From an uncultured Maricaulis sp. (GTDB lineage Bacteria > Pseudomonadota > Alphaproteobacteria > Caulobacterales > Maricaulaceae): 64,000 nucleotides of DNA. Location of the stretch: NCBI RefSeq assembly GCF_905480005.1, contig NZ_CAJQOO010000008.1, positions 88,695 to 152,694 on the forward strand, read 5' to 3'. Both the position numbers and the translations under genes were made by a program. Under the pieces are notes generated by a model that had not been told where the DNA came from, made no database searches, and worked only from the letters and a program-made list of their open reading frames with translations. The stretch's first letter is position 1, and every line of letters starts with the position of its first letter. This document shows positions 1-9,011 of the stretch, one piece after another.

Positions 1-95
1 ATAAACCCATAGCCCCGAGCCGGATCGTACCACTTCACCCGGCCTTCGAGCTCAAGCATCTCCGTGTCTTCAAACACTTCGTGAGCCAAAACCAT
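1..95 (-). CDS. Cold-shock protein, N-terminal fragment (cut by window edge)
   Basis: The reverse strand from 95 reads MVLAHEVFEDTEMLELEGRV and continues KWYDPARGYGFI before the window ends. The KWYD-x-x-x-GYGFI stretch matches the first strand and start of RNP1 of cold-shock (CspA-family) nucleic-acid-binding domains. The family binds single-stranded RNA or DNA and acts as an RNA chaperone. An in-frame TAA lies a few codons upstream of the ATG, so this start is well bounded. The N-terminal extension of about 16 residues before the domain resembles longer alphaproteobacterial versions, some of which carry two domains; the fragment cannot show whether this one does. It is too short for the ORF track. 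Confidence 0.8.
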   Translation of the reverse strand, partial: MVLAHEVFEDTEMLELEGRVKWYDPARGYGF

Positions 96-428
96 AATGT
101 CACTCGCTTAAACAACCCTCGAGCGAAAGGTTGTTACACAAACTGATAGGTTAAGAGAAGATGAATTCGGCTTTGGGCCGTATTGGCTCTGACCTAAATA
201 TTGATAGTGCGAGCCATTCTCACCCCTTCAACTACTATATCTTGTGGTTTTGTAGAATTCTCCACGCTACTTGATGCGCTTAGCATGACAGTTCGGTAAT
301 GTGCATTTTTTCCCGTATCAGGCGAATTTTTTATGCACCTTGATCCGGCCATAGGCTCGGAAATGCTCCGTGAACACATCAAAACACGTGAATTTGACTG
401 GAAAATTGAGCCGGATAACCGCTGAGTC
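96..428. other. Intergenic stretch, no firm gene
   Basis: This stretch holds the promoter and 5' leader of the cold-shock gene and the region downstream of the QueD-like gene. It is more AT-rich than the rest of the window. Two very short plus-strand frames exist: about 37 codons from 161, preceded by a GAGAAG-like site, and about 30 codons from 333. Neither resembles a known family. The 62-codon minus-strand frame in the ORF track looks like chance. Long structured leaders are common upstream of cold-shock genes, but I could not establish a specific fold here. Confidence 0.4.
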
Positions 429-938
429 TCAATCTTCGGTCAGCGAGACCTGCAAACGCTCGGTCTGGGCGAGACGCTCAACCGCTGCAGCGGAACGATA
501 GATCGCCGAATTCGAGGCATGCTCAGAACATTCCACCGACTCGACCCAGCAGCGGCCACCCGTCGCCGTGGCCACGATCTCGGACGCCTTGTGAAAGGCC
601 ATCTCGGCCATACGCTCACAGCTCGTACCCTCGACAAGACGAATCTTGGCCAGGCCGCACTCGCCGAGCGCTTCAAGCATCGGCCGCTCGGGATCATCGC
701 GCGCGACCAGGAGTGAGTGGTCGAACATGTCGTGCAGCCACTCCTTGATCGGCCCGAAACCATCCTTGCCGAAATCCAGCACCCAGCCCCGCTTGTCGAG
801 CTGTTCCGCGGCGAACACGAAGTTGAAGCCGAAGGAATAGCCGTGCAGAAGCGCGCAATGGCTGTCCGCAGCCCATTGCCGAGAGCAACAGGACAGACCG
901 CGCTCATTGCCATAGGATTTGGTCGACAGATGGGCCAT
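429..938 (-). CDS. 6-pyruvoyl-tetrahydropterin synthase / QueD-like protein
   Basis: A 169-residue protein of the 6-pyruvoyl-tetrahydropterin/6-carboxytetrahydropterin synthase (QueD) fold. QueD makes 6-carboxy-tetrahydropterin on the way to queuosine. Visible family marks are the Cys-x3-His-Gly segment (SHCALLHGYSF), an acidic dimer-interface region and the FDHSLLVARDDP segment carrying the catalytic Asp-His. The third zinc ligand of the usual HGH is Tyr here, which marks a divergent subgroup, so the exact reaction is uncertain. I start at the ATG at 938 (MAHLSTKSYG) behind a GGAG-like site; the ORF track extends further upstream without support. It lies alone between the cold-shock gene and tRNA-Glu. 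Confidence 0.72.
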   Translation of the reverse strand: MAHLSTKSYGNERGLSCCSRQWAADSHCALLHGYSFGFNFVFAAEQLDKRGWVLDFGKDGFGPIKEWLHDMFDHSLLVARDDPERPMLEALGECGLAKIRLVEGTSCERMAEMAFHKASEIVATATGGRCWVESVECSEHASNSAIYRSAAAVERLAQTERLQVSLTED

Positions 939-1072
939 GCCCGTACGCTCCGCTTTCGGTTTCGGTGTGGGCCTATAGCCCGCGCCCCGCGCAGAGGCAA
1001 ACCCGGACTGCCCGCGCAATGGGCATGGCGACCGGCTGATCTCGCATCATCATCTGTATGGGGAGGACATCG

Positions 1073-1147
1073 TGGCAGTCCCTAGGGGAATCGAACCCCT
1101 CTTTCCAGGTTGAAAACCTGGCGTCCTAACCGATAGACGAAGGGACC
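1073..1147 (-). tRNA. tRNA-Glu (UUC)
   Basis: The reverse strand folds as a full cloverleaf: acceptor stem GGTCCCT pairing with AGGGACT, anticodon stem CCAGG/CCTGG around a loop reading TTTTCAA (anticodon UUC), and T arm AGGGG-TTCGATT-CCCCT. A 3' CCA is encoded (tgg at 1073-1075 on the plus strand). Anticodon UUC assigns glutamate. It sits just past the stop codon of recJ on the same strand. Confidence 0.97.
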
Positions 1148-1214
1148 GCAGCGATGTGAGGGCCGTCGTATAGAAAAGCCTGAGCATCCTTGCAAGCGGG
1201 ATTTCTGCAAAAAA

Positions 1215-3026
1215 TCATTCCGCTGCAGTTGCGAGGTCTTCCAGGTGGAGCTGCACGCGTTCCCGGCCCTGCCAGCTGTCCAGTTTAAGGCGTCCGAAAG
1301 CGTGGAACAAGTCCGGGCCCGCCGCCAGCAGGGCCTCGCCAATTGGCGTATCGGCGCAGCGAAAGCAAATACCATCGACCCGGCGGCTGTCGATATCGGT
1401 GAGCGTGAAACGCACATGATCCGTGCCTACACGCTTGGCGAAGCTGACCCGCATCCTTGGCAGGACAAAGCACGGTTCCGCATTGCCCTGACCGTAAGGA
1501 CCCGCCTGTTCCAGCGTGCGTGCGAGGTCGAGCGTGAGCCCGGAGGCGGACAAGACACCATCGGCCTTCAGCGCCATGGCATCGGCTGCGGCTGCGAGTT
1601 CGGGCGCCAGACGTGTGTCGAGATCGGCGACGAGCTCTGTTATCCGGTCCGGATCGACGCTGAGCCCACCGGCCATGGCGTGACCGCCGCCGGAGAGCAA
1701 CAGGCCGGCCTCGCGGGCCGCCGCGATCGCGCCGCCCAGATTTACGCCGGGTACGGAGCGACCGGACCCCTTGCCGACGGGCGGTGTCGCTTCGCGATCA
1801 ATCCCGATAACGATGACGGGCTTGTCGAAACGTTCCTTCAGCCGGCCGGCCACAACGCCGATCACGCCAGGGTGCCAGCCTTCGCCGGCGGCAATCAGGA
1901 TCGCCCGGTCCGATGCCTGGCCTTCTAGCTGGGCGCTGGCAGCGTCCAGCACGTCCGCCTCGATGGCGCGACGCTCGGCGTTGAGCCGGTCGAGTTGATC
2001 GGAAATCCGCAGCGCCACGGCCTCATCCTCGGTGGTCAGCAGGGTCGCGCCGAGATCCGATTTGCCGACCCGGCCGCCGGCATTGATACGCGGCCCGATC
2101 AGGAAACCGGCATGATAGGTCGTCGCCTCACCTTCCACGCCCGACTTTTCGGCCAGGCTTCGCAGACCGAGATTGCGCCAGCCGGTCATCGCCTTCAGGC
2201 CCTGGGCGGTGATCGCTCGATTAATGCCGGTGAGCGGAACGACATCACAGATCGTGCCGAGGGCGGCGAGGTCGATCCAGTCGAGCAGATTGGGCTCATT
2301 GTCAGGCGTGATGGTCCCGCGCCGCCGGCCTTCGCGATTGAGTGCCGCGAGGAATACAAAGGTTACCCCGGCAGCCGCGAGATGACCGCAACCGGATTTG
2401 TCGTCGGCCCGGTTGGGATTGACCAGCGCCGCGGCGGGCGGCATCGCCGCATCCATCAAATGGTGGTCGATGACGATGACGTCGAGATCGATGGTCGCCG
2501 CATGCTCCAGAGCCGCGTGGGCAGCAGCGCCGCAATCCACCGTGATGACGAGCTCCGCGCCGCGCGCTTTCAGCGTGTCGAACGCCTCGCCCGACGGGCC
2601 ATACCCCTCCTCGACACGGTCAGGCACGTAAATCTCCGCATCATGGTCGAAATGCCGGAAATACCGGATGAGTTGAGCGGCCGAGGTCGCACCGTCGACA
2701 TCGTAATCGGCGAATACCGCCATCGGGCGTGCCGTCTCGATCGCCTCCCATACGAGGCGGGCGGCCTTGTCCATATCGGCGAAATCGGCGGGATCGGGAA
2801 AACTGTCACGCAAGCGCGGCGCGAGATAGCCCGCTGCGCCTTGCGCGGTGATACCCCTCGCCGCCATGACCCGCGCGAGCGCGTCGGGCACGCCCTGCTG
2901 GCGGGCGATGGTGACAATCTCGCCCTCATCCGCCTCGCGCAGCCTCCAGCGTTTGCCGGATAGCGAACGGCTCACCCCCAGGAGTGGAGATGAGCCGCCG
3001 GATTGTGTCGGATTGTCGTCGAGCAT
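1215..3026 (-). CDS. recJ: Single-stranded-DNA-specific exonuclease RecJ
   Basis: About 603 residues, the usual RecJ length. RecJ degrades single-stranded DNA 5' to 3' in recombination and mismatch/base-excision repair. DHH-family motifs are visible: FADYDVDGATS near residue 105, VDCGAAAH, the IDHHLMD signature, and the DHHA1-type GGGHAMAGG segment near residue 445, followed by the C-terminal OB-like region. The first start in the track is GTG (3029); the adjacent ATG at 3026 is an equal choice. Only about 10 bases separate it from the upstream glpX, so the two are probably co-transcribed, an arrangement known from Caulobacter-like genomes. Confidence 0.96.
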   Translation of the reverse strand: MLDDNPTQSGGSSPLLGVSRSLSGKRWRLREADEGEIVTIARQQGVPDALARVMAARGITAQGAAGYLAPRLRDSFPDPADFADMDKAARLVWEAIETARPMAVFADYDVDGATSAAQLIRYFRHFDHDAEIYVPDRVEEGYGPSGEAFDTLKARGAELVITVDCGAAAHAALEHAATIDLDVIVIDHHLMDAAMPPAAALVNPNRADDKSGCGHLAAAGVTFVFLAALNREGRRRGTITPDNEPNLLDWIDLAALGTICDVVPLTGINRAITAQGLKAMTGWRNLGLRSLAEKSGVEGEATTYHAGFLIGPRINAGGRVGKSDLGATLLTTEDEAVALRISDQLDRLNAERRAIEADVLDAASAQLEGQASDRAILIAAGEGWHPGVIGVVAGRLKERFDKPVIVIGIDREATPPVGKGSGRSVPGVNLGGAIAAAREAGLLLSGGGHAMAGGLSVDPDRITELVADLDTRLAPELAAAADAMALKADGVLSASGLTLDLARTLEQAGPYGQGNAEPCFVLPRMRVSFAKRVGTDHVRFTLTDIDSRRVDGICFRCADTPIGEALLAAGPDLFHAFGRLKLDSWQGRERVQLHLEDLATAAE

Positions 3027-3037
3027 CACACCATCGA

Positions 3038-3994
3038 TCAGGCCGCCGGTCGGGCTGACCGGATACGGCGGACGGAATGATCGGCTGAGTCGAGCAAAAG
3101 CGTATGCGTGTGGACCAGATCGCCCTCCTTGCGCACACCATCGACCAGATCACCATCGGTGACGCCGGCGGCGACGAAAAGGCAATGGCTCGCCGCCAGT
3201 TCGGCGACGTCATACTTGCGATCGAGATCCGTCACCCCGGTCCGGGCCGCACGCACACGTTCATCATCATTGCGGAAGACGAGACGCGCCTGCATCTGGC
3301 CACCGATACAGCGCAGGGCCGAAGCGAGCAGCACACCTTCAGGGGCGCCGCCCTGGCCGATATAGAGGTCGACACCGGCACCGAGGCCCGCCGTCCCCAT
3401 CCCGCCGGCGACATCGCCATCGGGGATCAGGCGAATGCGGCCACCGACCGATTTCACACCATCCATGATGGGCTGGTGACGCTCGCGTTCGAGGATACAG
3501 ACGGTGATCTCGGATGGGTCGACACCCTTGGCCTTGGCCAGATTGCGGACATTATCCGCGGGCGAGGCATCGAGATCGATCACGCCAGCGGGCAGACCCG
3601 GGCCGACAGCAATCTTGTCCATATAGGTATCCGGCGCATGCAGCAGACCGCCGCGGAGCGCGAAGGAGACCAGGACCAGCGCATTGGGTTGCCCTTTTGC
3701 GGTCAGCGTCGTGCCTTCGAGCGGATCCAGTGCGATGTCGATCTCGGGGCCTTCGCCCGTCCCGACTTCCTCACCAATGAAGAGCATTGGCGCTTCGTCA
3801 CGCTCGCCCTCGCCAATCACGATCCGCCCCTTCATGGGCATGGCGTTCAAGCCCGTGCGCAGAGCGTCAACTGCGGCCTGGTCCGCCAATTCCTTTTCAC
3901 CACGCCCGATCCAGCCATAGGCTGCCACGGCTGCGTGCTCAGCCGCACGAACGGCCTGAAAGGCCAGATTGGTCAGGGCTTGCGTGTCGCTCAT
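3038..3994 (-). CDS. glpX: Class II fructose-1,6-bisphosphatase GlpX
   Basis: A 318-residue protein that hydrolyses fructose 1,6-bisphosphate to fructose 6-phosphate in gluconeogenesis, in the cytoplasm. The metal-binding signatures are clear: GEGERDEAPMLFIGEEVG near residue 60, followed by DIALDPLEGT, and the GGRIRLIPDGDVAGG segment later in the chain. The ATG at 3994 follows a GAGGAAG ribosome site. The gene runs directly into recJ. In many alphaproteobacteria a homoserine dehydrogenase gene lies upstream; here a small lipoprotein gene takes that place. Confidence 0.96.
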   Translation of the reverse strand: MSDTQALTNLAFQAVRAAEHAAVAAYGWIGRGEKELADQAAVDALRTGLNAMPMKGRIVIGEGERDEAPMLFIGEEVGTGEGPEIDIALDPLEGTTLTAKGQPNALVLVSFALRGGLLHAPDTYMDKIAVGPGLPAGVIDLDASPADNVRNLAKAKGVDPSEITVCILERERHQPIMDGVKSVGGRIRLIPDGDVAGGMGTAGLGAGVDLYIGQGGAPEGVLLASALRCIGGQMQARLVFRNDDERVRAARTGVTDLDRKYDVAELAASHCLFVAAGVTDGDLVDGVRKEGDLVHTHTLLLDSADHSVRRIRSARPAA

Positions 3995-4048
3995 TTCGTC
4001 TTCCTCATCATCCCGTCCGGGTGCGGAACGGGCGGCTTTACGCCGATC

Positions 4049-4378
4049 CTATTGCTGGGGAGGCTGGGTTCGGGCCTGCCCGTCACTCACAAAATCACTG
4101 GCGTCCCCACGCCGGTTTTCCTCTTCGCGGCGTAAGGCCTCGGCCTGCATGGCGGCGCGCTCATCGAGCAGGCGCTGCGTGGCAGCATCCATGGCCCCCG
4201 CTTCGCTCTGTGGAAGGGATGTTACCGGTACCACGGGCGGTGCTTCTCGTCTATCCCCGGCTCGGGCGAGACGTTCATCAACCCAGCTCGGATTGGCATC
4301 ATCGGACGCCGGCATGTCGATCACGGCGCAGCCGCCAGCACCGAGCGTCACACACAGGACGAACAGGACATGTTTCAT
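4049..4378 (-). CDS. Small predicted lipoprotein
   Basis: A 109-residue protein with a classic lipoprotein signal: MKH start, hydrophobic core VLFVLCVTLGAGG and lipobox LGAGGC, placing the acylated Cys at residue 17. The mature part is hydrophilic, Pro- and Glu/Arg-rich, with a probable helix around MDAATQRLLDERAAMQAEAL. I do not recognise the family and assign no function. A strong GAGGAG site precedes the ATG. It lies 54 bases upstream of glpX on the same strand and is divergent from phaC. Confidence 0.75.
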   Translation of the reverse strand: MKHVLFVLCVTLGAGGCAVIDMPASDDANPSWVDERLARAGDRREAPPVVPVTSLPQSEAGAMDAATQRLLDERAAMQAEALRREEENRRGDASDFVSDGQARTQPPQQ

Positions 4379-4461
4379 GGGCTCTCCTCGCGCTGGACGC
4401 GCGTCGCGCTTTCTATACGCTGATAAGGGTCTGAGTCACCTGTTGATCACAAGGGATTGCC

Positions 4462-6375
4462 ATGAGCGACACGTCGGGAAATGACAAGAATAAGGATCCC
4501 GGCAAGCCTGATGACAAGGCCGACACGCCTGGTTGGGCCGGGTTCTCCGAAAAGGAATTCGACGCCCTCGACAAGGTATCGCGCAATCTGATGCAGGCCT
4601 CATTGAAGTCGCAGCACCTGATGTCAGACGTCATGCGCAAGGCGATTGAGGGCGATCCGGTCCTGCCCAATGCCGACCCCTTTCATTCGGCGCCGGAATT
4701 CCAGGAAGTCTGGGCTAAGATTGCCGAACAGCCCGACCTCATGATGCAAGCCCAGGCCGATCTCATGAAGGGCTATATCGATCTCTGGTCGAACACGACC
4801 AAGCGGATGATGACCAGTGATTCGCCGACGACGCCGGCCATCAGTCCCGAACCCGGTGACAAGCGCTGGCGCTCGGCTGACTGGTCGGAAAACCCGGTTT
4901 TCGACGCGATCAAGCAATCCTATCTGCTCAACCAGCATTTCATGATGGGTCTGGTCGGCAGCGTTGACGGCATCGATGAGCGGACCAAGCGCAAAGTCGA
5001 GTTTCTCACCAAACAGATGACGGATGCGCTGTCGCCCACGAATTTTGCCCTGACCAACCCCGACGTACTCCGCGCAACCATGGAAAGCCAGGGAGAGAAC
5101 CTGACCAGGGGATTGCAGAACCTGCTCGATGATCTCGCAGCCGGCGACGGGCGACTGGCGCTCACCCAGACGGATACGGACGGGTTCAAGGTCGGCCGCG
5201 ACATGGCGACAACGCCGGGCAAGGTCGTCTTCCAGAACGATCTGATGGAATTGATCCAGTACGCGCCGACAACAGAGAGCGTGAAGGCGCGTCCACTGCT
5301 GATAGCGCCGCCCTGGATCAACAAATTCTACATCATGGATCTGCGCGAAAAGAATTCCATGATCCGCTGGCTGGTCGATCAGGGCTTCACCGTCTTCCTG
5401 ATTTCCTGGGTCAATCCGGGCCCGGAGCTCAAGGACAAGACCTTCGAGGATTACATGCATGAGGGGCTGTTTGCAGCCCTGCACGCGATCGAGGCTGCCA
5501 CCGGCGAAACCTCTGTCAATGCAGTCGGCTATTGCGTGGCGGGTACGCTCCTTTCCTCGGCCATGGCCTGGCTTGAGGCGGAAGGCCAGTCAGAACGAAT
5601 TGCCTCGGCAACCTTCTTCGCGGCCCAGTCGGATTTCGAAAAGGCCGGTGATCTGCTCATCTTCATTGATGATGTCTGGCTGAAGGAAATCGAGCGCATC
5701 ATGGACAGCCAGGGCGGTGTTCTGGACGGACGCTCGATGGCGGACACATTCAATCTCCTGCGCTCGAACGATCTTGTCTGGTCCTTCGTGGTCAATAACT
5801 ACCTGCTCGGCCGCCAGCCTCAAGCCTTCGACCTCCTGTTCTGGAATGCCGACCAGACGCGCATGCCCAAGGCCCTGCACCTCTGGTATCTCGACAATTT
5901 CTACAAGAATAACCGATTGGCGAAGGGCGAGCTCGAGCTCGGCGGCCACACGCTGGATCTCGGTGCCGTCAAGACACCGGTCTATATCCAGGCATCCCGC
6001 GAGGACCATATCGCGCCCTACCCGTCCGTGTATCGCGCCGCCCGCCTGTTTGGCGGCCCGGCCCGCTTCATGATGGCGGGCTCCGGACATATTGCCGGCG
6101 TGATCAATCACCCCGACGCCAAGAAATACCAGTACTGGACCAATGACGCCCTACCCGAGACCGTCGAAGACTGGATCGGCGGCGCATCGGAGCATCCCGG
6201 CTCCTGGTGGGGCGATTGGCGCGCCTGGCTGTTTGACCGCTCGGGCGACGATGTCCCGCCGCGCACGCCCGGTGATGGCAAGCTGAAGGCGATCCGCAAG
6301 GCGCCCGGCCGCAACGTCCTTGTGCGAAGCGACGCCAAGCCGTCGAAATCGGCAAAACCGGAACCGGCAGCCTAG
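4462..6375 (+). CDS. phaC: Class I poly(R)-hydroxyalkanoate synthase
   Basis: A 637-residue PHA synthase that polymerises (R)-3-hydroxyacyl-CoA into polyhydroxyalkanoate storage granules. The N-terminal PhaC domain covers roughly residues 90-270 and the alpha/beta-hydrolase part follows. The lipase-like box reads GYCVAGT with catalytic Cys near residue 358, and the catalytic His lies in GSGHIAGVINHP near residue 550. The N terminus is extended by a charged, Asp/Lys-rich stretch. An AAGGGA site precedes the ATG. No phaA, phaB or phasin gene is beside it. Its stop codon shares the CTAG palindrome with the convergent ABC exporter gene. Confidence 0.95.
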   Translation: MSDTSGNDKNKDPGKPDDKADTPGWAGFSEKEFDALDKVSRNLMQASLKSQHLMSDVMRKAIEGDPVLPNADPFHSAPEFQEVWAKIAEQPDLMMQAQADLMKGYIDLWSNTTKRMMTSDSPTTPAISPEPGDKRWRSADWSENPVFDAIKQSYLLNQHFMMGLVGSVDGIDERTKRKVEFLTKQMTDALSPTNFALTNPDVLRATMESQGENLTRGLQNLLDDLAAGDGRLALTQTDTDGFKVGRDMATTPGKVVFQNDLMELIQYAPTTESVKARPLLIAPPWINKFYIMDLREKNSMIRWLVDQGFTVFLISWVNPGPELKDKTFEDYMHEGLFAALHAIEAATGETSVNAVGYCVAGTLLSSAMAWLEAEGQSERIASATFFAAQSDFEKAGDLLIFIDDVWLKEIERIMDSQGGVLDGRSMADTFNLLRSNDLVWSFVVNNYLLGRQPQAFDLLFWNADQTRMPKALHLWYLDNFYKNNRLAKGELELGGHTLDLGAVKTPVYIQASREDHIAPYPSVYRAARLFGGPARFMMAGSGHIAGVINHPDAKKYQYWTNDALPETVEDWIGGASEHPGSWWGDWRAWLFDRSGDDVPPRTPGDGKLKAIRKAPGRNVLVRSDAKPSKSAKPEPAA

Positions 6376-8249
6376 GCGTCGACCTGACCGAATTGCAGCT
6401 CGACATATCGGGCGTAGAGACCGCCGCGCTGAAGCAGGTCGTCATGGCGACCGGTGTCGACCACTTGCCCGTTCTCCAGAACGATAATCCGGTCTGCCGA
6501 ACGCACGGTCGCCAGCCTGTGGGCGATCACCAGGGTTGTTCGTCCCTCGGACAGGGTCTCCACGGCGGCCTGGATCAGTTGCTCACTCTCTGAGTCGAGA
6601 GCGCTGGTCGCCTCGTCAAGCAGCAGGACCGGGGCATCGCGCAAAATGGCGCGGGCGATGGCGAGGCGTTGGCGCTGCCCGCCGGACAGGCTGGCGGCCC
6701 GCTCGCCAAGCGATGTGTCATAGCCCTCTGGCAAGGCCTGGATGAAGGCGTCGGCATTGGCGGCCCGAGCCGCGGCCTGGACCTCGGCATCACTCGCTTC
6801 GGGGCGTCCAAAGCGGATATTGTCGGCCACGCTTCCCGAGAAGAGCGGCGCGTTTTGCTGCACGATGGCCAGCTTTTCGCGCAAGGCTTGCGGATCGAGC
6901 TGTTTGATATCGCGTCCATCCAGACAGATCCGCCCGCCAAGGGGATCATGCAGGCGCAGCAGAAGCTGGAACAGTGTCGTCTTGCCAGCCCCGGACGGCC
7001 CGACAATGGCGACCGTCTCGCCGGGTCTGGCCTCGAAGCTGACCGCCCGCAGAGCCGGTTCGGCCTCCCGGCCCGGATAGGCGAAACGGACAGCCTCGAA
7101 CGCAATCGCGCCTTCAACGGGCTCGGCCAGCTCCTCGACCGGCGACGCGATGGGCAGTGAGGTGCGCGCGACCAGCAATTCCATCAGACGCTCGGTGGCA
7201 CCGGCCGCCCGCATCATCTCGGTGTAGGTTTCGGTGAGCATGCCCACGCCGCTCACGGCGACAAAGGCATACATCACGAACTGGGTCATCGCGCCGGGCG
7301 TGATGGCGCCAGCCTGCACCTGAACAGCACCAAACCACAGCACCGCGATCAATCCGGTCAGAATGACCGAGAAGATCAAGGCGGTCATGAAGGAGCGGAC
7401 ATTGATCCGCCGCATCGCCGAGACAAAGGTCATTTCCACCGCCTTGCCAAAGCGGTGGGATTCCTCGCGCTCGCGGGTGAAGGCCTGCACTGTCTGGATT
7501 GCCTGCAGGGTCTCGCCGGCCCGCGCCGAGGCATCGGCCAGATTATCCTGGCTGACGCGCGACAGACGCTGGATCCGGCGGCCGAACAACATGATCGGTC
7601 CCAGCATCAAAGGGCCGAGCGCCAGCACGAGCAGGGCCAGCTGCCAGCTCACGACGACCATCAGGATCAAGGCTCCGGTCGTGGTCGCCACGGTCCGCAA
7701 CGCCACCGAGATCGAGGACCCGACGACCGTCTGTATCAAGGTTGTATCGGTGGTCAGGCGCGAGAGCACCTCGCCGGTCCGCGTCCCTGCATAAAAACGC
7801 GCATCGAGCGACAGCAGATGGGAAAATACATCCTGGCGCAGATCCGCCACGACACGTTCACCCAGCCGACTGATGAAATAGAATCGGAAAGCGCTGGCGA
7901 GGCCCAGCAGGACCGCCACACCCATCCCGGCCAGAAAATAGATTCCGAGCCCCGAGCTGTCCCCCAGGCCGGCACAGGCATCAGACTGGGTCGCGCCTGC
8001 AAAACCGCAATCGACCACGAGACGGAAGGCTGCGGGCAGGAGCAACGTCAGACCAGACGCCAGGAAGAGAAAAACCGAGAAGGCCGCCAACAAGCCCGGA
8101 TAGCGCAATATATAGGGCATCAGTCGGCGCAAGGGCTGCACCGATTTGGCCTTTTCCCGGTGGGCCTGGTCGCGCTCGAGCTCGGCGGCAAATCCTGAAC
8201 CGCGGGCTTCGTCCACGGCAGCATCTCGCGCGGTCTGGGTTTCGGTCAT
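6372..8249 (-). CDS. ABC exporter with fused membrane and ATPase domains
   Basis: A 625-residue half-transporter of the MsbA/multidrug-lipid exporter class. The first roughly 350 residues hold about six membrane segments. The C-terminal ATPase domain has Walker A GPSGAGKTT, signature LSGGQRQR, Walker B VLLLDEATSALD and the H-loop IAHRLAT. The order is typical of homodimeric inner-membrane exporters; the substrate cannot be read from the sequence. The methyltransferase gene lies 26 bases upstream on the same strand, so they may be co-transcribed with that gene first. The stop codon overlaps that of phaC. Confidence 0.93.
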   Translation of the reverse strand: MTETQTARDAAVDEARGSGFAAELERDQAHREKAKSVQPLRRLMPYILRYPGLLAAFSVFLFLASGLTLLLPAAFRLVVDCGFAGATQSDACAGLGDSSGLGIYFLAGMGVAVLLGLASAFRFYFISRLGERVVADLRQDVFSHLLSLDARFYAGTRTGEVLSRLTTDTTLIQTVVGSSISVALRTVATTTGALILMVVVSWQLALLVLALGPLMLGPIMLFGRRIQRLSRVSQDNLADASARAGETLQAIQTVQAFTREREESHRFGKAVEMTFVSAMRRINVRSFMTALIFSVILTGLIAVLWFGAVQVQAGAITPGAMTQFVMYAFVAVSGVGMLTETYTEMMRAAGATERLMELLVARTSLPIASPVEELAEPVEGAIAFEAVRFAYPGREAEPALRAVSFEARPGETVAIVGPSGAGKTTLFQLLLRLHDPLGGRICLDGRDIKQLDPQALREKLAIVQQNAPLFSGSVADNIRFGRPEASDAEVQAAARAANADAFIQALPEGYDTSLGERAASLSGGQRQRLAIARAILRDAPVLLLDEATSALDSESEQLIQAAVETLSEGRTTLVIAHRLATVRSADRIIVLENGQVVDTGRHDDLLQRGGLYARYVELQFGQVDA

Positions 8250-8275
8250 GCAATCACTCTCTGCTCGGTCGAGGC

Positions 8276-8899
8276 TCAGGCCGGTTTGCGGGCGATGACG
8301 AACAGTGCCGCGCCGGGTTTTGGGCGCCAGTCATAGGTTATTTCGAACCCGGCTTCGACAATCTCTTGCTTGAGCGTCCGCGTACCGAAGGCCTTGACCG
8401 GCGGAAAGGCACCGAAAAACTGCCCGATCGGCAGGATCGGCACCATGAACCAATAACCATCCAGCAAACAGGCTGTGCTGGTGATGAAGTGGCCGCCGGG
8501 CCGAAGCAGTTTCATCGCCTTGGCGATCGCCGCCTGGCGATCTTCCAGCAGGTGCAGGATGCTCATGCCGAGAACGACGTCGAAACTGCCCTCCGGCGCA
8601 TCCAGATCGACGAAATCGGCGCGCTGATAGCTGATATTGTCGATTGCCGCCTCGGCACCGCGCGTCTCGGCAATCGCCAGCATCTCGCCGGAGAGGTCCG
8701 TCGCCAGGATGGAGCCGGCAGCATCCGCGAGGCGGCGGGCCGTTCCGCCTGTGCCGCAACCGAATTCCACCAGGCGCGTATCCGACGTCAGTGTTTCACG
8801 GATTTTCGAGAGCTTGAACTCCCACGACTCGACGTCCGCAATCGGTTGGTTCGAGTATTTTTCCGCGATCTTGTCCCACCAGCGTTGTGCTTGACCCAT
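8276..8899 (-). CDS. SAM-dependent class I methyltransferase
   Basis: About 207 residues from the ATG at 8899 (MGQAQRWWDKIAEKYSNQPI). The SAM-binding motif I reads LVEFGCGTGGTARRLAD, and FDVVLGMSILHLLED fits motifs II/III of the Methyltransf_11/25 type. The substrate is unknown; small-molecule, quinone or lipid methylation are all possible. The track's 243-residue version adds 36 residues that overlap the promoter region of the divergent LysR gene and look non-coding. Only 112 bases separate it from that LysR gene, which makes regulation by it plausible. Confidence 0.85.
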   Translation of the reverse strand: MGQAQRWWDKIAEKYSNQPIADVESWEFKLSKIRETLTSDTRLVEFGCGTGGTARRLADAAGSILATDLSGEMLAIAETRGAEAAIDNISYQRADFVDLDAPEGSFDVVLGMSILHLLEDRQAAIAKAMKLLRPGGHFITSTACLLDGYWFMVPILPIGQFFGAFPPVKAFGTRTLKQEIVEAGFEITYDWRPKPGAALFVIARKPA

Positions 8900-9011
8900 G
8901 ACTTTGTCTCCACTGCGAGTTCGCGCCGTACGAACCACCAAGGCCCCGGTTTTGACATACGTTGAGCGAATATAAATTGCCGCCATCCGGACATCTGATA
9001 TACGCATTTAG

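Noticed and set aside
161-425. Two tiny plus-strand frames in the gap after the cold-shock gene
   Set aside because: Only about 37 and 30 codons, no recognisable family, and one weak ribosome site; not enough to call genes.
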